DNA of 6,459 nt from an uncultured Prochlorococcus sp. (GTDB lineage Bacteria; Cyanobacteriota; Cyanobacteriia; PCC-6307; Cyanobiaceae): the NCBI GenBank assembly GCA_913041805.1, contig CAJWIZ010000034.1, positions 1-6,459 of the forward strand, written 5' to 3'. Positions 1 through 6,459 of the stretch are shown piece after piece. The notes beneath the pieces were generated by a model. It searched no databases. It had not been told where the DNA came from and was given only the letters and a program-made list of their open reading frames with translations. Position numbers and translations under genes: made by a program. How positions within the stretch are numbered: position 1 is the stretch's first letter; every line of letters starts with the position of its first letter.

Positions 1-2
1 TT

Positions 3-50
3 GCAGAAAGAGGAGTGACTTTCAGAGTTCCTTGCAAATTAACTACTTAA
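3..50 (+). CDS. Possible C-terminal end of an upstream gene (partial)
   Basis: The frame starting at base 3 is open from the window edge and reads AERGVTFRVPCKLTT before a TAA at 48-50, four bases before the next small gene's ATG. The other two plus frames also stay open for part of this stretch, stopping at 18 and 58, so an open frame this short is not strong evidence. The residues look protein-like but I recognise no family. The stretch could equally be intergenic leader sequence for the small gene that follows. Confidence 0.25.
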   Translation, partial: AERGVTFRVPCKLTT

Positions 51-54
51 CCCA

Positions 55-213
55 ATGACTACTCTCCAAAAAATTCAAGCAGCTGAAAAACGAATTAAAG
101 AGTTAAAGCTGCTTATCAGGCATTGGAAGGCCAGTGAAGCATCTTCAGCACATGTAGCTTTAGAGCTGATCGAAGGTCTAGTTATAGAAGACTATGAAAA
201 AGTTGCTTCTTGA
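55..213 (+). CDS. Small hypothetical protein, 52 aa, helical
   Basis: This reading frame runs from an ATG to a TGA and encodes 52 residues beginning MTTLQKIQAAEKRIKELK. The N-terminal half has the heptad-like spacing of an amphipathic or coiled-coil helix (IQAAEKRIKELKLLIRHW). The C-terminal half is acidic and hydrophobic (ALELIEGLVIEDYEKVAS). There is no signal peptide, membrane span or cysteine motif, so it is probably a soluble cytoplasmic protein. No Shine-Dalgarno site precedes the ATG, as is common in this kind of genome. Its last 20 bases overlap the start of the next gene in another frame, which suggests co-transcription and possibly coupled translation. The balanced, non-repetitive composition argues for a real gene. 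I do not recognise a family with a known function. Confidence 0.65.
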   Translation: MTTLQKIQAAEKRIKELKLLIRHWKASEASSAHVALELIEGLVIEDYEKVAS

Positions 214-454
214 ACAAGGTCAATCACTCTTCTTTAAGAAAAAAATTCCGAAAGTTGAGTTTCAAAATCCAACAATTCAAATATCATTGCACCCTATGAA
301 CAATCTAAATCCATCAATCTATTCATCACTACAAGACTATCAAGAAACATATGAGTTCTATAGAAGTAGACAAGAGTTTCCTAAATTTCTACGCTTAAAA
401 TTAGTGCAGAATCTTTGGAATATAGATAAAAAGAAAGACGCTAAAGCAGCATAA
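194..454 (+). CDS. Hypothetical protein, 86 aa
   Basis: The open frame uses an ATG inside the preceding small gene (20-nt overlap) and stops at a TAA 6 nt before the stop of the convergent 172-aa gene. The protein is basic, with a lysine-rich start (MKKLLLEQGQSLFFKKK). The middle is polar, followed by a more compact stretch with aromatic and charged residues (YQETYEFYRSRQEFPKFLRL) that looks like a helical domain, and a short Lys/Ala tail. There is no membrane span. An internal ATG at 296 would give a 52-aa protein containing just that C-terminal part, and it is a credible alternative start because the first 34 residues look less like a folded domain. I recognise no family. Existence of the gene is likely but not certain, and the start is unsettled. 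Confidence 0.52.
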   Translation: MKKLLLEQGQSLFFKKKIPKVEFQNPTIQISLHPMNNLNPSIYSSLQDYQETYEFYRSRQEFPKFLRLKLVQNLWNIDKKKDAKAA

Positions 455-459
455 AATTT

Positions 460-505
460 TCTAATCACGCCTTCGGCTAGACCGTGGGAGTGGGCGACGA
501 TTAGA
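460..505. terminator. Stem-loop at the convergent junction, possible terminator
   Basis: TCTAATC at 460-466 pairs perfectly with GATTAGA at 499-505. After a small internal loop, CGCC at 468-471 pairs with GGCG at 493-496, leaving a loop of roughly 20 nt. The structure sits where the plus-strand gene (stop at 454) and the minus-strand 172-aa gene (stop at 461) meet tail to tail, the usual place for a shared terminator. It lies mostly inside the last codons of the minus-strand gene. Neither side has a clean T-run: on the minus strand it is followed by AAAATTTT, and on the plus strand by mixed sequence. An intrinsic terminator is therefore only a possibility. Confidence 0.35.
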
Positions 506-979
506 GCCTATTGATTCTCTGCGTTTATTAGGAACTTTTTGAGAATTAATATTTTCAGTAATTTGATCATTGCGTTGCCATCTTTCAACACGAAATGAAG
601 ACTCCTCTGGCCATGCAGCATCAACCAAACTTTCTTCAGTATTAGTCGAGGATGAAGTATTAGTTTGTGAAACTCGAAGAGAAACAGCTTCTAAAGGTCT
701 CTTACTAGTTACATAAGTCTCTTGATCATTTGTTTGCCAAGGCTCCAACCAACCATCCTCCTCTTCTAAAAACCAATCAAGCTTGTCACCTACCCATCTA
801 CCCACTTTCTCAAAATTATTCGCTCCAGAACGAGATGTGGTCGCCTTGCGCATCCCAGGACGATTGCCAGCGACACCGTCAACAACCTGGCGGCCAGTTT
901 CAATCCATTTGTCAACACGACGCTCTAAAGGCTGCCTAGAGCCCTGTCGTCTTTGCACTCTTAATCGATCTAAATCCAT
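461..979 (-). CDS. Hypothetical protein, 172 aa, basic C-terminal tail
   Basis: The complete frame encodes a very hydrophilic protein. Residues about 18-83 look like a conserved core, with Trp-rich segments (RVDKWIETGRQVVDG, then KVGRWVGDKLDWFLEEEDGW). Residues 84-150 are Ser/Thr/Asn/Gln-rich and probably disordered. The C-terminus is strongly basic (NKRR, NRRPLPRSSRRRD) and would suit nucleic-acid or ribosome contact. There is no signal peptide or membrane span. From memory it resembles a hypothetical protein of marine Synechococcus and Prochlorococcus that is sometimes labelled RNA-helicase-like; no helicase motif is visible here, so I do not adopt that label. It is the last gene of a leftward unit after sprT and a tiny membrane protein, starting 9 nt after the latter's stop. 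Two shorter plus-strand frames inside it are shadows. Confidence 0.78.
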   Translation of the reverse strand: MDLDRLRVQRRQGSRQPLERRVDKWIETGRQVVDGVAGNRPGMRKATTSRSGANNFEKVGRWVGDKLDWFLEEEDGWLEPWQTNDQETYVTSKRPLEAVSLRVSQTNTSSSTNTEESLVDAAWPEESSFRVERWQRNDQITENINSQKVPNKRRESIGSNRRPLPRSSRRRD

Positions 980-988
980 ATAAAGAGC

Positions 989-1084
989 TTAACGACGCTT
1001 ACTTTGCAACCAATGCTCTCTTTGCCAACCAATACAAGCAATTGAAAAGCCACTCCCCAAAAACACCCACAAAAACAAATCCAC
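989..1084 (-). CDS. Tiny single-span membrane protein, 31 aa
   Basis: The frame starts at a GTG one base after the sprT TGA and ends at a TAA 9 nt before the 172-aa gene. It encodes (V/M)DLFLWVFLGSGFSIACIG followed by a polar, basic tail WQREHWLQSKRR. Residues 3-19 form one hydrophobic membrane span, and the positive C-terminus predicts an N-out, C-in orientation. A strong purine-rich ribosome site (GGGGAGGG) lies 5 nt before the GTG, inside the last codons of sprT, which strongly favours this start. An in-frame ATG at 1111-1109 would give 40 aa but has no ribosome site and would overlap sprT by 26 nt. The one-base spacing implies translation coupled to sprT. No family is recognised and the function is unknown. 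Confidence 0.6.
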   Translation of the reverse strand: MDLFLWVFLGSGFSIACIGWQREHWLQSKRR

Positions 1085-1098
1085 TTCAACCCTCCCCT
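1085..1098 (-). promoter_or_regulatory. Shine-Dalgarno site deciding the GTG start of the tiny membrane protein
   Basis: Read on the minus strand, AGGGGAGGG is followed by TTGAA and then GTG. The match to the anti-Shine-Dalgarno is long and the spacing ideal. It overlaps the last codons and stop of sprT, so ribosomes finishing sprT would be well placed to reinitiate. Strong sites like this are absent before the other starts I examined here, which makes it noteworthy. Confidence 0.6.
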
Positions 1099-1634
1099 GA
1101 AACAGGTTCATAAGTCAAAAGACAGCTTTCATGCCAATTTCCACCATGGTACATATTGCAACATTGCCTACAAGCTGCACCATTTACTCGGCGTTTGTAA
1201 GAAAAGCGGAGCCCACATAACGGACATACAGCCCACCACTTGGGAGTTTCAACTGGCACAGGAAAGTGATGAAAAATACTTACCCTGAAACTATTTTGAG
1301 CCGCATTTATAGCTGCCATTCGAGCTTGAAAATGTGGCCCATGACCCTCTCTTAAGTTCAAGACCAAATCAACCCATGCATGAATCATTTCATGACAAAG
1401 GGTGCTTTCAGTAGCGCTTTGAGGCAACTTTTGCAACAGAGGCCTAGATAAAACAATTTCAGCACTTGACTGCCCTAACAAGTTTGTCCGCCTTCGATAA
1501 AAACCCGCTGTTTTCCTCAATCGTCCATCACTCCATCTCACAGAAACTATTGACTTAGAACCACGTGTTAAAGATTCATCAAAATGTGTTCTATTGAAAT
1601 CATGAAAAATTGGTAACAGGGGAACCAGCGTCAT
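1086..1634 (-). CDS. SprT-like zinc metalloprotease
   Basis: This 182-residue protein has the SprT/Spartan architecture. The N-terminal helix (LLPIFHDFNRTHFDESL, residues 6-22) matches the family opening. The zincin active site HEMIH lies at 81-85 with catalytic Glu82, and the third zinc ligand is most likely His98 in GHGPHF, strikingly like Spartan. A C-terminal zinc ribbon has CPLC at 137-140 and CRQC at 155-158, with a basic stretch between. Eukaryotic Spartan cleaves DNA-protein crosslinks; bacterial SprT-like proteins are poorly characterised, so the substrate here is unknown. All expected metal ligands are present, so it is probably active and cytoplasmic. The ATG is the only usual start codon in the frame: the frame stays open about 30 codons upstream without an ATG, GTG or TTG. 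It heads a leftward unit and is divergent from the ligA unit. Confidence 0.92.
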   Translation of the reverse strand: MTLVPLLPIFHDFNRTHFDESLTRGSKSIVSVRWSDGRLRKTAGFYRRRTNLLGQSSAEIVLSRPLLQKLPQSATESTLCHEMIHAWVDLVLNLREGHGPHFQARMAAINAAQNSFRVSIFHHFPVPVETPKWWAVCPLCGLRFSYKRRVNGAACRQCCNMYHGGNWHESCLLTYEPVSGEG

Positions 1635-1756
1635 TAATACATGCTGGGCATTGCCCTTCTTGAGGATCTGCCAGTCTGGCGAAAAATTACGATCTCTGAA
1701 AGTATCTCGTTTCTTCAGTTAATAAGTCAGACTCTTTAATCAATTGCATATAACCA
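1635..1756. other. Divergent intergenic region with two short palindromes
   Basis: This 122-nt gap separates the leftward sprT unit from the rightward ligA unit and must hold promoters for both. It contains two perfect 11-nt inverted repeats with one-base centres, GGGCATTGCCC at 1646-1656 and GCCAGTCTGGC at 1670-1680, about one and a half helical turns apart and GC-rich against the AT-rich surroundings. Both would lie in the sprT leader. On the plus side, TTTAAT (1735-1740) is a possible -10 for the NTF2-like gene, without a convincing -35. I see no tRNA or riboswitch fold. Confidence 0.45.
1701..1730 (-). promoter_or_regulatory. Candidate promoter for the sprT unit
   Basis: On the minus strand, CTGACT (1730-1725) and GATACT (1706-1701) are spaced 18 nt apart and match the -35 and -10 consensus at 4 of 6 positions each. 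Transcription would start around 1694, leaving a leader of about 60 nt before the sprT ATG. The position in a divergent intergenic gap is right, but the match is weak and AT-rich DNA offers many such sites. Confidence 0.22.
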
Positions 1757-4292
<2,536 letters not shown>

Positions 4293-4299
4293 AAATATC

Positions 4300-4318
4300 T
4301 TAAAGAGTGACTCTTTAA
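4300..4318. promoter_or_regulatory. Perfect 19-nt palindrome after ligA
   Basis: TTAAAGAGTGACTCTTTAA is a perfect inverted repeat with 9-nt arms around a single central G. It lies 8 nt after the ligA stop and 6 nt before the ATG of the 59-aa gene. In RNA it would form a short AT-rich hairpin covering the place where that gene's ribosome site should be. In DNA it has the shape of a binding site for a dimeric regulator. A standard intrinsic terminator is unlikely because no T-run follows. Confidence 0.5.
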
Positions 4319-4324
4319 AACATC

Positions 4325-4504
4325 ATGACTAAGCGAAGTATTGATTCTTGGATTAAAACTCCCTGTGGCAGAGCAAAGTATGCTGAATTGAAATCAAAAA
4401 CAGGAGTATTTTCACAAATCAGACTTTACTGGTTTGTAATTTTTGCAGCTCTTAGGGATTGGAATTTATCAAATAAAGATCAAATAGAAGATTCTGGATC
4501 CTGA
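4325..4504 (+). CDS. Small hypothetical protein, 59 aa, convergent overlap
   Basis: The frame begins at an ATG immediately preceded in frame by a stop at 4316-4318, so this is the only start. It reads MTKRSIDSWIKTPCGRAKYA, then ELKSKTGVFSQIRLYWFVIF, then a short segment AALRDWNLSN and a polar acidic tail. The N-terminus is basic with one Cys (C14). Residues 33-43 (RLYWFVIFAAL) form a hydrophobic, aromatic stretch too short for a firm membrane span but suited to a buried or membrane-surface helix. The composition is strongly protein-like. It follows ligA by 32 nt, across a perfect palindrome. Its last 25 nt overlap the 3' end of the opposite-strand VTT-domain gene, so the acidic tail is coded antisense to that gene's end. 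I recognise no family with a known function. Confidence 0.7.
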   Translation: MTKRSIDSWIKTPCGRAKYAELKSKTGVFSQIRLYWFVIFAALRDWNLSNKDQIEDSGS

Positions 4505-5100
4505 AGCACATTGCGAGCAGCGCGAGCAATTAACCACACAACAGACAATGTTGCGATCAAGCCGACCAATCTAATTACAGAAGACGCAAGGTTTGTGTTA
4601 TCAGAAAGCACTTCAGCAAATCGAGTCAAGTCTCCTGCTAAAGCACCAAAACCACAAAACAAAATTGTTCCAGGCAATATCCCAATCAAACCAACCGTAT
4701 AATCACGAAAACTAACTTCACTCAAGCCATAAATAAAGTTCAACAAACTAAAAGGGAAAGCGGGGGACAGCCTAGTCAATAAAACCAACTTCAACCCTTC
4801 TCTACTAACTGCCTTTTGAACTGCTTGTAATTTAGGTAGATTCATCATTCGGCTTTGAACCCAATCACGCAAGATTGTGCGGCCGAGTAAAAAAGCAGCT
4901 TCAGCACCAAGACAAGCACCCAAAAAAACTATGGCTGAGCCAAGCCATGTGCCATAAAGAACCCCTGCAAGCATCGAAGCCCATACACCTGGCAACAAAA
5001 GTGTGACCCAAATCGCATAAATGAACACAAATAAAACCACACCAATAGGGCTTTGAAGAAAAGGCAACAAGTGCTCTAAGGAAATGTCTAAATTAAGCAT
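4480..5100 (-). CDS. TVP38/TMEM64 family (VTT-domain) membrane protein
   Basis: This 206-residue integral inner-membrane protein belongs to the SNARE-associated/VTT family related to DedA. Hydrophobic segments lie near 18-37, 40-71, 103-125, 134-157 and 173-193. The family signature is clear: a re-entrant-like GVWASMLAGVLYGTWLGS (38-55), GACLGAEAAFLLGR (61-74), then LLTRLSPAFPFSLLNFIYGL (107-126) and FRDY...GILPGTI (131-146), including the conserved Arg/Pro/Gly positions. DedA/TVP38 relatives are linked to membrane homeostasis and lipid transport; the substrate of this one cannot be read from sequence. The ATG lies 15 nt after the valS stop on the same strand, so the two are probably co-transcribed. 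Its 3' end overlaps the convergent 59-aa gene by 25 nt. Length is normal for the family and no motif is missing. Confidence 0.93.
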   Translation of the reverse strand: MLNLDISLEHLLPFLQSPIGVVLFVFIYAIWVTLLLPGVWASMLAGVLYGTWLGSAIVFLGACLGAEAAFLLGRTILRDWVQSRMMNLPKLQAVQKAVSREGLKLVLLTRLSPAFPFSLLNFIYGLSEVSFRDYTVGLIGILPGTILFCGFGALAGDLTRFAEVLSDNTNLASSVIRLVGLIATLSVVWLIARAARNVLQDPESSI

Positions 5101-5115
5101 CTAAAAATCCCATGT

Positions 5116-6459
5116 TTAATTCAAGTCAGACAAACGTCTACGAGATAGCGAAGCTTGAACCTGTGCTTCAGCCAACTTGGATCTAGATTCAGAAACGACT
5201 TCCTGAGGGGCTTTATCTATAAAATTGGAATTAGATAAGCGAGAAGATAAAGTTTGAATTTCTTTCTCTGCCTTATTAAGATCCTTAGCTAAACGTGCGC
5301 GTAAATCTGAAAGGTCTACTAAGCCTTCTATAGGCAAAAGAACCTCCAACTCCCCACTGACTCCTGCCAGTGCTTTTACAGAAGGCTTCAAGTTTGCTTC
5401 ATCTGGAGCTAGAACTTCGAGACGATTCGCACGTGTAAGAAACTGAATATCACTCTTCGCTTGTTGAAGAAGAATGGCCAAATTTTTCTTAGAAGTAATA
5501 AAACGAACAGGGACTTCTTGAGAAGGCTTCAAACCTGCTATAGCTCTTAAGTTCCGAACTAAGCGAATCGAAGCAAAAAACTCACTAAAAGATTCCTCAA
5601 GTTGATCATCCAAATAAGAAGTATCAAACTCAGGCCATGGTTGAAGTGCCAACAAAGTTTCTTGAGGCACACCTGTTAGTGCATGCCAAAGCTCCTCAGT
5701 TAAATGAGGCATCAAAGGATGCAACATCACTAAAAACTCGCTCAAGACATGAACTAAAACTTGTCGAGCTGTCCTCTGATCGAATAATGCTTCTTCTGTA
5801 GGGTTTTTGCCTGGGTTAAGTCGAGGTTTAAGAAGCTCTAAATACCAATCACAAAAATCATTCCAAGCAAATTCATATAGACCCTTTGCTGCTTCACCAA
5901 GGCCATAATTTTCATAGCGATTTGCAGTATCACGATTAACTCTAGCTAAACGAGATAAGATCCAGCGATCAGCCAATTGCAAAGTAGATATATCTATTTT
6001 CCGAAGATTTTCAAATGAATGATTTTCGATATTAAGCAATGCAAACCTAGTCGCATTCCACAATTTATTAGCAAAGTTTCTAGAGGCTTCAACCGTTGCA
6101 GAGGTATCTTTCTTGCGGTCGTAATCCAAACGTATATCTTGTCCTGCTCCTGCAACCTCCCGAACTAAAGCAAAGCGCAAAGCATCTGTTCCATAACGAT
6201 CAATCAATAACAATGGATCAATTCCATTACCTGCACTTTTGCTCATCTTTCGATTCTGCTCATCCCTTACTAAGCCATGGATATAGACATCAGCGAATGG
6301 CATACGCCCTGTAAAAGCTCCTGCCATCATCGTCATCCTGGCCACCCAAAAGAAAATGATGTCAAACCCTGTGACCAAAGTGCTAGTTGGATACCAACAA
6401 ACCAAATCATCACTAGTCTTATCAGGCCAACCCAAAGTAGAAAAAGGCCAAAGACCACT
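5116..6459 (-). CDS. valS: Valyl-tRNA synthetase, C-terminal half (partial)
   Basis: This class I synthetase attaches valine to tRNA-Val in the cytoplasm. The frame is open to the window edge, giving 447 visible residues beginning SGLWPFSTLGWPD, a stretch internal to ValRS, so the true start lies outside. Cyanobacterial ValRS is roughly 900 aa; the HIGH motif and the editing (CP1) domain are missing only because of the window edge. Visible are YPTSTLVTGFDIIFFWVARM, the second signature KMSKS (at 6249-6235), and SAGNGIDP with YGTDALRFAL. These are followed by the helical anticodon-binding domain from about DRWILSRL through DFCDWYLE to LMPHLTEELW. The C-terminal coiled-coil arm (visible residues about 380-447, LRARLAKDLNKAEKEI onward) is the ValRS-specific tRNA-binding extension. 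A TTG at 6435 is not a real start. The gene is intact as far as seen. Confidence 0.97.
   Translation of the reverse strand, partial: SGLWPFSTLGWPDKTSDDLVCWYPTSTLVTGFDIIFFWVARMTMMAGAFTGRMPFADVYIHGLVRDEQNRKMSKSAGNGIDPLLLIDRYGTDALRFALVREVAGAGQDIRLDYDRKKDTSATVEASRNFANKLWNATRFALLNIENHSFENLRKIDISTLQLADRWILSRLARVNRDTANRYENYGLGEAAKGLYEFAWNDFCDWYLELLKPRLNPGKNPTEEALFDQRTARQVLVHVLSEFLVMLHPLMPHLTEELWHALTGVPQETLLALQPWPEFDTSYLDDQLEESFSEFFASIRLVRNLRAIAGLKPSQEVPVRFITSKKNLAILLQQAKSDIQFLTRANRLEVLAPDEANLKPSVKALAGVSGELEVLLPIEGLVDLSDLRARLAKDLNKAEKEIQTLSSRLSNSNFIDKAPQEVVSESRSKLAEAQVQASLSRRRLSDLN

Noticed and set aside
730..983. Two plus-strand frames of 66-69 aa inside the 172-aa minus-strand gene
   Set aside because: They overlap each other and the better-supported opposite-strand gene, with odd Pro/His/Gln-rich composition typical of shadow frames.
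1635..1725. Open extension of the sprT frame upstream of its ATG (about 30 codons)
   Set aside because: It has no ATG, GTG or TTG start and the SprT family alignment begins at the annotated ATG. I considered an upstream frameshifted N-terminus but found nothing to support it.
1641..1739. Plus-strand frame of 32 codons in the divergent intergenic region, starting MLGIALLEDLPVW
   Set aside because: It overlaps the likely leader and promoter of sprT, has no ribosome site, and is short enough to arise by chance.
95..1739. Extra copies of the palindrome half-site TTAAAGAGT at 95-103 (plus) and 1731-1739 (minus)
   Set aside because: One copy lies inside a coding region and the 9-mer is AT-rich, so chance is the simplest explanation. 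Only the complete palindrome at 4300-4318 is reported.
6433..6435. TTG at 6435 as the start of valS
   Set aside because: The frame continues to the window edge with clear ValRS residues (SGLWPFSTLGWP), so the gene is simply cut off by the window.

Overview
The window looks like chromosomal DNA from a marine picocyanobacterium, most likely an AT-rich, low-light-type Prochlorococcus. This rests on the style of the LigA, ValRS and SprT proteins, the moderately AT-rich composition, the very short intergenic gaps, the general lack of Shine-Dalgarno sites, and a 172-residue hypothetical protein that resembles a picocyanobacterial family as I remember it. The genus is an inference from protein flavour and was not checked against a database. 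I see no mobile element, CRISPR array, rRNA or tRNA.

Layout. (1) Positions 1-454, plus strand: a possible C-terminal scrap of an upstream gene, then two small overlapping hypothetical genes (52 and 86 aa). (2) Positions 461-1634, minus strand: a compact three-gene unit read leftwards. It runs from a SprT/Spartan-like zinc metalloprotease, to a 31-residue single-membrane-span protein starting 1 nt after the sprT stop, to the 172-aa basic-tailed hypothetical protein. (3) Positions 1635-1756: a divergent intergenic region. (4) Positions 1757-4504, plus strand: a membrane-anchored NTF2-like protein, the NAD+-dependent DNA ligase ligA (complete, GTG start), and a 59-aa hypothetical gene. The small gene's 3' end overlaps the next, convergent gene by 25 nt. 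(5) Positions 4480-6459, minus strand: a TVP38/TMEM64 (VTT-domain) membrane protein downstream of valS. Only the C-terminal half of valS lies inside the window.

The recognisable genes are housekeeping ones: DNA joining in replication and repair (LigA), valyl-tRNA charging (ValRS), a possible DNA-protein-crosslink or protein-quality protease (SprT-like), and an integral membrane protein of the SNARE-associated/VTT family. The less ordinary content is four small genes of 31-86 codons packed into the gaps, some overlapping neighbours, plus a perfect 19-nt palindrome just before the 59-aa gene and a stem-loop at the first convergent junction. I found no convincing new multi-gene system. The best leads are the small proteins and the palindrome.
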